A stretch of DNA of 64,000 bases from Mycobacterium sp. (GTDB taxonomy: Bacteria > Actinomycetota > Actinomycetes > Mycobacteriales > Mycobacteriaceae). Location: the NCBI RefSeq assembly GCF_019247635.1, contig NZ_JAFBAR010000107.1, forward strand, positions 24,030 to 88,029. The letters run 5' to 3'. Each line of letters begins with the position of its first letter. Positions within the stretch are counted from its first letter, which is position 1. A model generated the notes under the pieces. That model ran no database searches. It was given only the letters and a program-made list of their open reading frames with translations, and was not told where the DNA came from. Shown here in pieces: positions 1-8,502 of this stretch. A program made the position numbers and the translations under genes.

Positions 1-2
1 CC

Positions 3-1772
3 CAACTCGCCGCAGCCCAGCGCCTGACATCGCGCGGCGTGCTGGTTCGGGCCCCGCGTACCGTCGAGGCCTTGGGCCGTGTCGACACCGTGTGCTTCGA
101 CAAGACCGGCACACTGACCGAAAACAGGCTCCGAGTGGTGTGCGCCGTGCCGCGAACTGCGAGGCCGGGAGATCCCTTCCCCGACGCCTCCAATCCGCAG
201 TTCGCCCGGGTGTTGCGCGCCGCCGCGCGCGCATCCACACAACCCCAAGAGGGACAGGGCCACGCCCATGCCACCGACGAAGCCATTGTCACGGGCGCGC
301 AGACGCTTGGCGGCCAAGACGATTCGGAATGGACGGTCCTCGCGGAGGTGCCGTTCGAGTCCAGTCGTGGCTTCGCCGCCGCCATCGGCACACTGAGCAA
401 CGACTCGAACGGCCCACTGCTGATCTTGAAGGGCGCTCCTGAGGTCGTCCTGCCGCGCTGCCGCTTCGCCGACCCGGACGCCGACCAAGAGCACGCGGAG
501 TCGCTGGTGCACAGCCTGGCCGAGCAGGGCCTGCGTGTGCTCGCGGTGGCGCAACGAGCCTGGGAACGCGAGACCGCCGACGATGACGACACCGATGCCG
601 ACGCCGTCGACGCCGCCGCACAAGATCTCGAGCTGATCGGCTACGTCGGCTTGGCCGATACCGCACGGCCATCGTCGCGGCCGTTGATCGAAGCGCTGGT
701 GGATGCCGACCGCAACGTCGTGCTGATCACCGGCGACCACCCCGTCACCGCGCGCGCGATCGCTCGCCAGCTGGGCCTGCCTTCGGATGCGCGGGTGGTG
801 ACCGGCGCCGAACTCGCCGGCCTCGACGAGGACGCATGCGCCAAATTGGTCGCCGATGTGCAGGTCTTCGCGCGCGTCAGCCCCGAGCAGAAGGTGCAAA
901 TCGTGGGCGCCCTGCAGCGGTGCGGGCGCGTGACGGCGATGGTCGGTGACGGTGCCAACGACGCCGCCGCCATTCGGATGGCTGACGTGGGCATCGGGGT
1001 GAGCGGGCGCGGTTCGTCGGCCGCCCGCGGGGCCGCCGACATCGTCCTGACCGACGACGACCTGAGCGCCCTGCTCGACGCGCTGGTCGAGGGCCGCAGC
1101 ATGTGGGCGGGCGTTCGTGACGCGGTGACCATCCTGGTCGGCGGCAACGTGGGTGAAGTCCTCTTCACCATCATCGGCACCGCGTTGGGTTCCGGGCGGG
1201 CACCGGTGGGAACCCGTCAGCTGCTGTTGGTGAACCTGCTGACCGATATGTTCCCGGCGCTCGCCGTCGCGGTCACCTCGCAATACGAGGAGCCCGACGA
1301 GTACCAATCCGACGAGGAGGCCGACGAGGCGCGCCGCGCACACCAGCGCGAGGTCTTGACCGGGCCCACCCCTTCGCTCGACGCGCCGCTGATGCGCCAG
1401 ATCGTCACCCGCGGCGTCGTCACGGCGGCCGGCGCGACGACGGCCTGGGCGATCGGGCGCTACACGCCGGGAACCGAACGTCGCACGGCGACAATGGGAT
1501 TGACCGCGTTGGTGACGACGCAGCTGGCCCAAACGCTGTTGACGCGCCGGCACAGCCCACTGGTGGTGGCCACGGCACTGGGCAGCGCAGGCGTCCTGGT
1601 CGCCATCATCCAAACCCCGGTCGTCAGCAACTTTTTCGGGTGCACGCCGCTGGGGCCCGTCGCCTGGACCGGCGTGGCCGGTGCCACGGCCGGCGCCACC
1701 GTCGTCTCGGTGCTGGCGCCCAACTGGTTGTCCAAGACCGTGGGCATCGTGGCTCCCGACGGATCAGAGTAG
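3..1772 (+). CDS. P-type cation-transporting ATPase, C-terminal part (5' end outside window)
   Basis: This is the cytoplasmic catalytic half and C-terminal membrane part of a P-type ATPase that pumps a cation at the expense of ATP. The reading frame is already open at the left edge, so the listed GTG at 39 is not the start. The phosphorylation motif DKTGTLT lies about 30 residues in. It is followed by the nucleotide-binding KGAPE, the TGDHPVTA segment and the hinge motif VGDGANDAAA. Hydrophobic stretches in the last 200 residues are the final membrane helices. The short run GVLVRAPRTVEALGRVDTV before the phosphorylation site resembles the large mycobacterial CtpI/CtpH type (about 1,500-1,600 residues), so perhaps two thirds of the gene is missing. 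The transported ion cannot be read from this part. Confidence 0.9.
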   Translation, partial: QLAAAQRLTSRGVLVRAPRTVEALGRVDTVCFDKTGTLTENRLRVVCAVPRTARPGDPFPDASNPQFARVLRAAARASTQPQEGQGHAHATDEAIVTGAQTLGGQDDSEWTVLAEVPFESSRGFAAAIGTLSNDSNGPLLILKGAPEVVLPRCRFADPDADQEHAESLVHSLAEQGLRVLAVAQRAWERETADDDDTDADAVDAAAQDLELIGYVGLADTARPSSRPLIEALVDADRNVVLITGDHPVTARAIARQLGLPSDARVVTGAELAGLDEDACAKLVADVQVFARVSPEQKVQIVGALQRCGRVTAMVGDGANDAAAIRMADVGIGVSGRGSSAARGAADIVLTDDDLSALLDALVEGRSMWAGVRDAVTILVGGNVGEVLFTIIGTALGSGRAPVGTRQLLLVNLLTDMFPALAVAVTSQYEEPDEYQSDEEADEARRAHQREVLTGPTPSLDAPLMRQIVTRGVVTAAGATTAWAIGRYTPGTERRTATMGLTALVTTQLAQTLLTRRHSPLVVATALGSAGVLVAIIQTPVVSNFFGCTPLGPVAWTGVAGATAGATVVSVLAPNWLSKTVGIVAPDGSE

Positions 1773-1905
1773 GCGGTTTGTTCGGTGCGTAGTGCCATCC
1801 CCGCCGCCGCCCGGGGCCATCGCAGAGTGCCGTGCTCACGGGCACCCAGGTTCACACATCGCTACCTCTAGCCACATCCACAACACTGGCCTGTGTCGGA
1901 GGCAC

Positions 1906-1991
1906 CACCCGATGTGCCCGGCTCTGAGCGACAACATCATTCGCGGCACGGCGCCACCAAAACTGTCGCGCAGAGCCGGGCACATCGGGTG
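1906..1991. terminator. Long inverted repeat between convergent genes
   Basis: Two 28-base arms (1906-1933 and 1964-1991) are complementary except for one position and enclose a 30-base loop. The repeat sits in the 276-base gap between the ATPase gene and the convergent methyltransferase gene, which otherwise holds no gene I can support. It could act as a terminator on both strands. The arms are far longer than a normal mycobacterial terminator, and no U-tract follows, so a remnant of a small mobile element is equally possible. Confidence 0.6.
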
Positions 1992-2048
1992 ACGAATGGC
2001 GCAAAGACACATGTGACAGTTGTGCCAAGTGACGTGCCGCCCGAGAAG

Positions 2049-2810
2049 CTAAATTGAGCCACGTGGGGGCGGTGTCGCCACCACCGCCAGCGCGTTGCCT
2101 CCGATGGTGACGCCCGCGTCTCCGATTCGTTCGGCGAGCCTGGCGCGCAGCTCGGCAGCGGCCTCGCTGGGCAGGGTGAGATAGCTGGAATAGGTGAACA
2201 GCAGCTCCAACCATTGCTCGCGTGCGAGTTGCAGCGTCTGGGGATATTCGTGCTGGGAGACTTCGAAGCCGGCTGATCGCAGAGTGTTCAGCACCGCATG
2301 CGGATCATGTTTGCGCGCAACCGAATCCGCGTTCAGGTAGTCGCGGTAGATCTCACTGAGATCTTCGTGGGACGGCCGGGTGGGACGAAGCCGGTTCCAC
2401 AACAGGGCGAGTCGACCGTCGTCGGCGAGGATGCCCGCCACTTTGGGCAACGCCACGGACGGGTCCACCCAATGAAACGATGCCGCGAACACCACCAGGT
2501 CGAACCGCCTTCCGGCGGGATCCCAACGTTCGAATGTCGCGATCTCCGTGGGAATCGTCTTGCCGCGCGCGATGGTGGCCATCCGCTCGTCGGGTTCGAC
2601 GGCGAGCACCTGGACGCCACGTTCGGCGAGCTGTTTCGACGCGATCCCTGTTCCGGCACCCACATCCAGGCAGGTCCGAACGCCCGGTCCGATCAGGTCG
2701 TCCATCAACGCATCCGGGTAACGCGGGCGGTTAGCGTCGTAACGTTGTGCGGCGGAGCCAAACGAATTCGCCCGCTCGCGATTGGTGAACAAGTCAGTTC
2801 GAGGTGGCAT
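2049..2810 (-). CDS. Class I SAM-dependent methyltransferase
   Basis: The protein has about 253 residues. The SAM-binding motif I (LDVGAGTGIASKQLA) lies near residue 47, an acidic motif II (VLAVEPDE) follows, and FHWVDP is typical of the methyltransferase type 11/12 group. The acceptor is unknown. The ORF track extends the frame to 3221, but that part runs antisense through the FadD gene. The ATG at 2810 (MPPRTDLFTN) gives a normal family length. It lies 83 bases downstream of the FadD stop on the same strand, so it is probably the last gene of the 9.6-2.0 kb minus-strand run. Confidence 0.8.
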   Translation of the reverse strand: MPPRTDLFTNRERANSFGSAAQRYDANRPRYPDALMDDLIGPGVRTCLDVGAGTGIASKQLAERGVQVLAVEPDERMATIARGKTIPTEIATFERWDPAGRRFDLVVFAASFHWVDPSVALPKVAGILADDGRLALLWNRLRPTRPSHEDLSEIYRDYLNADSVARKHDPHAVLNTLRSAGFEVSQHEYPQTLQLAREQWLELLFTYSSYLTLPSEAAAELRARLAERIGDAGVTIGGNALAVVATPPPRGSI

Positions 2811-2893
2811 AGGCCCGACCGTAGCGGCCGGACCTGTGATCGGCCTGTGGCGATCGCAAGCGCGGCGGAGCCGGGCGCAGCGGGTTGGTGCCC

Positions 2894-4456
2894 TTACACC
2901 GACAGCTCTCTGCGCAACACCTTGCCCGCGGGATTGCGCGGAATGCTGGCGACGATGTGCACGTCCCTGGGCTGTTCGAAGCGAGAGACCTTGCCCTTCA
3001 AATACTCTCGTATCGCCGCAGCATCGATGCGGCTCTGCGGTCGCAGCACGACGAACGCGGCAAGGCGTCGGCCGAACTGCTGATCGGCGACGCCCACAAC
3101 CGCGTTCTCGGCGATATCGGGGTGTTCGGCCAGCGCATTCTCCAAAGCGCGCGGGTACACGTTCTCGCCGCCGGAGACGATCATGTCGTCTTCGCGGCCG
3201 ACGATGTACAGCCGACCCCAATTATCGAGATAGCCCATGTCCCCGGTGCTGATCATGCGGTCGATGACAGCTTTGCCGCCGCCACCCGTGTAGGCTTCCG
3301 CGCCCAGTCCGCCGCCGACGAAGACACGACCGGTCACCCGCGGTCCCACGCGCCGCCCGCTGCGGTCGTAGATGCGCACCGGGCACCCCGCAACCGGTTT
3401 GCCCACGGTCTCCGGGGCGTTCCTCAGCTCGGCCGGTGTTGCCAGCGAACCGATTCCGACCTCGGTGGAGCCGTAAAGGTTGTAGAGCACATCGCCGTAC
3501 TCGTCCATGAATCGGCGCGCCAGGCTGGGATCCAGCCGATCGCCGCTGGAGATCACCACCTGCAGCGAAGGCATCGGATTTCGTGTCCGCACCCGCTGCG
3601 GCAGGTCCAGAAGCCGGGCCAGCATGATCGGCACGACGCTCATCGCGTCGGCGCGCTGCAACGACGCCTGCGCGAGCATGGCCTCGGCATCGAAGCGACG
3701 GCGCGTCAGCATCGTGGCGCCAAGGCTCACGGCGAGCATCATGATGCCGAACCCCAGGCCGTGAAACATCGGCGTCGCCAAGGCGATTCGGGATCCGACG
3801 CGAAGCCGGGTGCGTTCCAGGATGGTTACCCCGACGCCGAGTCCGGAGCTGATCCGCGGCGTGCGCGGCACACCCTTGGGAACGCCGGTCGTGCCCGACG
3901 TCAGAAGCACGATTCGGCCCGAGCCTGCGACCTTGGGCCGCGAATCACCTTGTCGCGCTTGGACTCCCGCCGGGACCAGCACCGTGATCGACTCGTCCGC
4001 GTCGCGTACCTGCGCCGCAAACTCGTCGTCGCACAACATCACCCGGATCCGGTGTCCACTAAGCGCACCCGCCAGGGAGGCGGTCCGAAACTCCGTGTTC
4101 ACCAACACGATATCGGCCCCGACCAAGCCTGTCGCGAACACCGCCGCGACGAAATCGCGCCCATTGCGGCACATGATCCCGACCGGCTGCCCCGGCGCCA
4201 CGCCGGCGCGGCAGAGTTCGCGGGCAACGGATTCCGTCTTCGTCTGCAGCTCGGAGTAGCTGAGCGCACCGTCGTCGTCGATCATCGCGGTCCGGTCCGG
4301 CCATCGAGCTGCCGAAATGGCAAGCAGGGCATATATGTTCGGGCCCCCGCGGAGCACCTCGCGGGCCAGGCGCGCGGCCGCGGCCGGAGTCGGCGGACCG
4401 AGCAATCCTGAACGCAGCACCGCCCGAGCCGCCGTGCCGGCCACGCCGTCGGTCAT
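2894..4456 (-). CDS. Fatty-acid-CoA ligase / AMP-binding acyl-CoA synthetase (FadD12-like)
   Basis: This ANL-superfamily enzyme should activate a carboxylic acid to its acyl-adenylate and then to the CoA thioester. The ATP-binding P-loop LLTSGTTGVPKG, the A5 motif YGSTEVG, the STGDMGY motif and the hinge GREDDMIVSGGENVYP are all present. The C-terminal catalytic lysine is in NPAGKVLRREL. The start at 4456 is preferred because its ATG shares the A of the upstream SDR stop (TGATG), indicating translational coupling; an upstream start at 4498 would overlap the SDR by more. Length and the N-terminus MTDGVAGTAAR look like M. tuberculosis FadD12, but that orthology is from memory only. The substrate is unknown. 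Confidence 0.88.
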   Translation of the reverse strand: MTDGVAGTAARAVLRSGLLGPPTPAAAARLAREVLRGGPNIYALLAISAARWPDRTAMIDDDGALSYSELQTKTESVARELCRAGVAPGQPVGIMCRNGRDFVAAVFATGLVGADIVLVNTEFRTASLAGALSGHRIRVMLCDDEFAAQVRDADESITVLVPAGVQARQGDSRPKVAGSGRIVLLTSGTTGVPKGVPRTPRISSGLGVGVTILERTRLRVGSRIALATPMFHGLGFGIMMLAVSLGATMLTRRRFDAEAMLAQASLQRADAMSVVPIMLARLLDLPQRVRTRNPMPSLQVVISSGDRLDPSLARRFMDEYGDVLYNLYGSTEVGIGSLATPAELRNAPETVGKPVAGCPVRIYDRSGRRVGPRVTGRVFVGGGLGAEAYTGGGGKAVIDRMISTGDMGYLDNWGRLYIVGREDDMIVSGGENVYPRALENALAEHPDIAENAVVGVADQQFGRRLAAFVVLRPQSRIDAAAIREYLKGKVSRFEQPRDVHIVASIPRNPAGKVLRRELSV

Positions 4457-5331
4457 CAAGAACCCTTCCCGGAGTCGGCGAAAAAGCGACGGTGCCACAG
4501 GCGAGCGGCCTGGTCAGCGGGTCCCGCCAGCAGCACCGACGCCAGCTCTGCCGGCCTCACCCAGGGCGGCTCGTTGGTCCGGGGTCGGTCGATGATCGCT
4601 TTCGCGATCGCGTCGGCCGCCTGATCGGGCGTCAGGCCCGGCAGCCTGGTCAACATCGGCGTGGGTTCGATCATCCGGGTGCGCACCAGGGCGAAATAGA
4701 CCGACGTGACGTCCACGCCGTCGCCGTGCAGCTCCGGCGCCACGCTGCGCAGCCACCGGTCGAACGCCCCCTTGGACGCCTGATAGGCGCCCCACTGCGG
4801 ACCCGGCGCGACGCGCACGCCGACACTGGAGACGTTGACGATGTGGCCGCCGCCACTCTCCCGCATGGCCGGCAGCAGGCCCAGCAGCAGCCAGATCGGC
4901 CCCAGGTAGTTGATGTCGATGGTGCGTTGGAAGTCGTGCGGCCGGTCGTACTGGTGATGCAGCGACCGGCGCAACGACTTACCGGCATTGCTTACCACGA
5001 TGTCCAGCGGGCCGTGGTGCTCGGTGATCTGCTTGGTGAGGACGTTGACCGCGGCCTCGTCGGTCAGGTCGGCCGGGTAGGCGCTCGCCTGCCCGCCGCC
5101 CGCGTTGATCGAGGCGGCAAGGTCGTCGAGCCGTTCCGCCGATCGGGCAACGACCAGCACCGTCGCCCCTGCCGCGGCCAGTTTGCGGGCACTCGCCTCG
5201 CCGATTCCGTACGACGCGCCGGTCACCAGCACTGTTTTGCCTGCGACCGCACTGCGCAGCTTGTCCGGATCCGACTCCTGCGCCGGGTTGGCCAGTCGGT
5301 TGATGGCGTGTGCTATCGGGTTCACTTCCAC
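4456..5331 (-). CDS. Short-chain dehydrogenase/reductase
   Basis: A classical SDR with a Rossmann fold. It has the cofactor motif TGASYGIG, the NAG motif (VVSNAGK), the catalytic Ser in NVSSVGV and the YQASK catalytic Tyr/Lys pair. It should oxidise or reduce an alcohol/ketone group with NAD(P). The ORF can be extended to a TTG at 5448 that overlaps the phosphatase stop (TTGA). That extension is proline/arginine-rich and not SDR-like, so the GTG at 5331 (VEVNPIAHAI) is chosen, with a second GTG at 5325. The sequence NPIAHAINRLANPAQ before the Rossmann fold is a mycobacterial-type extension resembling Rv1050. It is coupled to the following FadD gene. Confidence 0.82.
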   Translation of the reverse strand: MEVNPIAHAINRLANPAQESDPDKLRSAVAGKTVLVTGASYGIGEASARKLAAAGATVLVVARSAERLDDLAASINAGGGQASAYPADLTDEAAVNVLTKQITEHHGPLDIVVSNAGKSLRRSLHHQYDRPHDFQRTIDINYLGPIWLLLGLLPAMRESGGGHIVNVSSVGVRVAPGPQWGAYQASKGAFDRWLRSVAPELHGDGVDVTSVYFALVRTRMIEPTPMLTRLPGLTPDQAADAIAKAIIDRPRTNEPPWVRPAELASVLLAGPADQAARLWHRRFFADSGKGS

Positions 5332-5444
5332 TGCCGGTTGTCGAGGGGTTCGCCGAGGGTGCGGCTCTGGCTTTACCGAACCACTCGACTCGTAATATCC
5401 AAGCAGACCATATCGCCCTGCGGGCCGCGCAACCGGCTGAGTGC

Positions 5445-7070
5445 TCAAGTACGTACGGGCCGTCGGTAGGTGACCTTGTCGAATTCCCGTCCGTATTCGT
5501 CGACACCGACGACGTCCATCTCGCTGACGAAGTACCCGGGCCGCACGTCGACGCGAATGAAGGCGTAGTTGCGAAACCGCACCCGCGACCAGCCCACGGC
5601 CTCGCTGTCTTTGTCACCATGAGCGTTCCATACGTAGCTGTTGGGCACGAAGGTGTCCGGGACTTCGTTACCGCGGTAGCTCTCCCCCTCGCCGGTCTGA
5701 AAGTTGTATCGCGGCCGACCTGCCGATCCGACCGTGTAATAGACAGTGCCGTCGGTTTCGGGGTAGACGACCGCATTGTCGGCGGCCACGCGGGTGGGCG
5801 TTCCGGCACGGATGGGGTCGGTGCGCTCGAAGAGATGATTGTGGCCTTGGAGCACCACGTCGACCTGGTAGCGATCGAACAACCCGCACCACGCCGCGCG
5901 TAAACCACCATCGCTGGCGTGCTCCTTGGTCGTGGAGTAGGCGCAGTGATGGAAGAAGCAGACAATGAAGTCGATGTCAGGCTGGCCGCGGTAGAAGGCC
6001 AATGTCCGTTCCACCCAAGCGTTTTGGTCTCCATGCGAATAACCGGTGTTGGCGGTTATCTCGTAACTGACGTCGTTGGCGTCCAGGGAGAGCACCGCGA
6101 CGTTACCGTAGCCGAACGAGTAGACCGACGGGCACCCGCTCGGGCCGTTGCCGGGGAAGTCCAGCCGCGCCAGGTGGCCGCCGTAACCATGGGTGGGGTA
6201 GGCCGCCTCCATGTCGTGGTTGCCGGTGGCGAACATCCACGGGGTGGTCGACGCGCTGGCTTCTATCGAGTTCAGATACACGTCCCACACGTACGGATTG
6301 AACTTGTCGAAGCCGGTCTGGGGCTTGGCCGCCGAGGGATCGAACACGCCCGGCTCGCCCCCGCCGGACGCGTCAGCGTAGGCGATATCACCGGCCAGCA
6401 CGTGAAAGTCGGGGCGGGAGGCGATGATCTGGCTCAACACGTTGGCGGCGTGCGGAGTGGCGGGATCGTTGTCGGTTTTGTAATACGTGTCGTCGTAGAC
6501 GCCGCGCGGAAGTCCGGGCGGTAATGCCGGCGTGTCATCGGTGCCCTGGTCGCCCATCATCGTAAACCTGAACGGGGCCAGAGTCTTTCGTCCGGTCGGC
6601 ATGGCAGTCGCTGCGGAGCTCACGTCGCCGGTGTAGCCGTCGGAGGTGCGCCACCGATAGAAGAGCGGCGCGCGTCCAGTCAATCCGTCCACCGGTACAT
6701 GGGCGTAGAACTGTTCGGCGGCCAACACCCCGCCGCGGCTGTCGGGAATCTGGGTCAACAGGTCACGGATCTCGGCCTGTGCCGTCGCGCCCAGCGCCGC
6801 CGTGGGACCGTAATCGGCAAAGACCTTGACGCCCCCGGGATTTCGGGAGAGCTGCGCGGCGAGGCGCAGCTGGCTGGCGGCGTCGCCGCCGTAGCCGACC
6901 CGGCGATTCGCCACCACCAGCGGCGCATCCTGCGCGTAGGCACGCGAGCCGAACGGCGACAGACCCACGGTTGCCGCCGCCACTGCTGATCCTTGCAGGA
7001 ACGCGCGTCTGGACACCCGATGCCGACGCAGGTATGCCCGATGCCATTCGTACTGCTCGGCCATCGTCAT
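5445..7070 (-). CDS. Tat-exported purple acid phosphatase-like metallophosphoesterase
   Basis: About 541 residues. The N-terminus holds a twin-arginine signal (VSRRAFLQGS followed by an Ala-rich stretch ending near YAQD), so export by Tat is expected. An N-terminal fibronectin-like region precedes a calcineurin-type phosphoesterase domain. Its metal-binding blocks are GDQGTD, LAGDIAYAD, TGNHDME, FFHHCAYS and QGHNHLFER. The composition matches the mycobacterial secreted acid phosphatase Rv2577 type. The start at 7070 (MTMAEQYEW) precedes the signal peptide, with an alternative ATG at 7064; the ORF-track N-terminus up to 7352 is antisense to the neighbour. It lies 50 bases after the LuxC-like gene. 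Confidence 0.85.
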   Translation of the reverse strand: MTMAEQYEWHRAYLRRHRVSRRAFLQGSAVAAATVGLSPFGSRAYAQDAPLVVANRRVGYGGDAASQLRLAAQLSRNPGGVKVFADYGPTAALGATAQAEIRDLLTQIPDSRGGVLAAEQFYAHVPVDGLTGRAPLFYRWRTSDGYTGDVSSAATAMPTGRKTLAPFRFTMMGDQGTDDTPALPPGLPRGVYDDTYYKTDNDPATPHAANVLSQIIASRPDFHVLAGDIAYADASGGGEPGVFDPSAAKPQTGFDKFNPYVWDVYLNSIEASASTTPWMFATGNHDMEAAYPTHGYGGHLARLDFPGNGPSGCPSVYSFGYGNVAVLSLDANDVSYEITANTGYSHGDQNAWVERTLAFYRGQPDIDFIVCFFHHCAYSTTKEHASDGGLRAAWCGLFDRYQVDVVLQGHNHLFERTDPIRAGTPTRVAADNAVVYPETDGTVYYTVGSAGRPRYNFQTGEGESYRGNEVPDTFVPNSYVWNAHGDKDSEAVGWSRVRFRNYAFIRVDVRPGYFVSEMDVVGVDEYGREFDKVTYRRPVRT

Positions 7071-7120
7071 GCCGGCTACGGCGTGCGACGGAATACCGGT
7101 ATCGGGGAAGTCGGAGCACA

Positions 7121-8500
7121 CTATCTGATGAAGCCCTTGTTGCGCATCAGCACGTCGGCCAAAAATCCGTCGTGCGGAATTTGTGCCGTCGCGTAGTACG
7201 TCGGATAGCGACCGAAGTAGACGTTGGTGATCGTCGGTTCGGCGAGCAGGCGGTCGATCAGTTGCTCGTCGCCGGTGATTGCATTGACCACCAACGAATG
7301 TCGCAACGGCCCAACACCCGAATCCCTCGACCACGGCGACACCCACACGCATGGAAACGGCAGCTCGATGTTGATCTTCTCGGTGTCACGCTCGCCCGTG
7401 ACGTGCACGGCCGGGCGCAGTGCTGCGCGGCCGTCGCCCAGGTCGGCCACCACCTGATCGGCCCCGAGGAATGCCGTCGCGCCGCCGGCCCTTTCCGACA
7501 GGTACGCCGCCGTTGCGGTGGCCTGGCCGATGGAAAGGGTGGGCAGAATCGCCCGCTCGTCCTCGGCAGGTAGCGGCTCAATCGTCTTCAGCCGCTCGGC
7601 GATTGCGGTGGCCAGCGGGAGAGGATCGCCCTCGTAGAGCACCGCGGTGGCGTTGACGCACGCCACCCCACCCAGGCCGGCGATCGAATCGACGATGAGG
7701 TCGAGGTGGTCGCGCCAATCCCGATCCGCGGTGATCAGAATCTTCGCGCGCCCCGGCCCGTTCACCGTCACGGTGGGAACGTTGGCGTACTTGTCCACGA
7801 CGTCCTGACCCCCGTACGCCAAAACGAGGTCGGCGCAACGGATTAGCTCGTCGGCCCCGCCGTGGTCGGTGGGCAGGTACACCGCGTCCTCGGCGCGGAA
7901 ACCGGCCTGACGCAAGGCATTCACCAGCCGATGGGCTGTCAGGGGTTCGCGGCGCGACGGCCGGACCGCCACCCGGTAGCCGAGCGCGAGCGCCTGCGGC
8001 CACAGGCCGTGCACCCCGGGGCCGTTTCCGGCGGCGTGTACCGCAAACACCTCCCCACGCCGCGTCCACACCGCCGTACCGGTGCGGGTGCGCTCGTCGC
8101 GCCAATCCATCGCCGCACCCGTCGGCAGTGCCGGGGCCACGGCGTCGAACGCCGAGGCGACGCCCTGCGCCACACCGCGCGCCCCATTCCTGGTCACCGC
8201 GATTGGCAGTCCCGAAATCTGGCTGGACAGACCGACATACGCCTCGAAGTCCAATCCGGCGATGACGGCGGTCTCGAAGACATCGGCCGCATCGGCCAGC
8301 GCCGCTTCGCGCCGTGCGACGGGCAGCGGGGCGATCTTGCGCTGTGCCGAGACGGTGCGCGAAACATACAGCGGCGGAACCAAACTCAGCTCTGCGACCG
8401 GAACACCAGCAGCGTTTTTGACAATCTCGCGGTTACGGGTCCGGTATTCGCCGGTGGGGCCGAGCGCGTCGATGCACATCAAGTCGGCGGTCAGCGCCAT
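7121..8500 (-). CDS. LuxC-like acyl reductase of the aldehyde dehydrogenase fold
   Basis: The 459-residue protein has an aldehyde-dehydrogenase-type layout: an N-terminal domain, a nucleotide-binding region (VFAVHAAGNGPGVHG, about 151-165) and a catalytic cysteine in GLGGVACVNATA near residue 281. The length and the missing classical ALDH glutamate motif suggest the LuxC/acyl-CoA reductase branch rather than an ordinary ALDH. LuxC enzymes reduce an activated acyl group to the aldehyde with NADPH. The ATG at 8500 lies two bases after the stop of an upstream AMP-ligase of LuxE size, so the two are probably co-translated partners. The family call is inferred from layout; a general aldehyde dehydrogenase remains possible. 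Confidence 0.68.
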   Translation of the reverse strand: MALTADLMCIDALGPTGEYRTRNREIVKNAAGVPVAELSLVPPLYVSRTVSAQRKIAPLPVARREAALADAADVFETAVIAGLDFEAYVGLSSQISGLPIAVTRNGARGVAQGVASAFDAVAPALPTGAAMDWRDERTRTGTAVWTRRGEVFAVHAAGNGPGVHGLWPQALALGYRVAVRPSRREPLTAHRLVNALRQAGFRAEDAVYLPTDHGGADELIRCADLVLAYGGQDVVDKYANVPTVTVNGPGRAKILITADRDWRDHLDLIVDSIAGLGGVACVNATAVLYEGDPLPLATAIAERLKTIEPLPAEDERAILPTLSIGQATATAAYLSERAGGATAFLGADQVVADLGDGRAALRPAVHVTGERDTEKINIELPFPCVWVSPWSRDSGVGPLRHSLVVNAITGDEQLIDRLLAEPTITNVYFGRYPTYYATAQIPHDGFLADVLMRNKGFIR

Positions 8501-8502
8501 GT

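Noticed and set aside
2885-4411. 508-residue plus-strand ORF
   Set aside because: Antisense shadow of the FadD-type gene; histidine/arginine-rich with no family motif.
4979-6034. 351-residue minus-strand ORF spanning the phosphatase and SDR genes
   Set aside because: It lies out of frame within two genes with clear motifs and is Ser/Thr/Arg-rich in the way of shadow frames.
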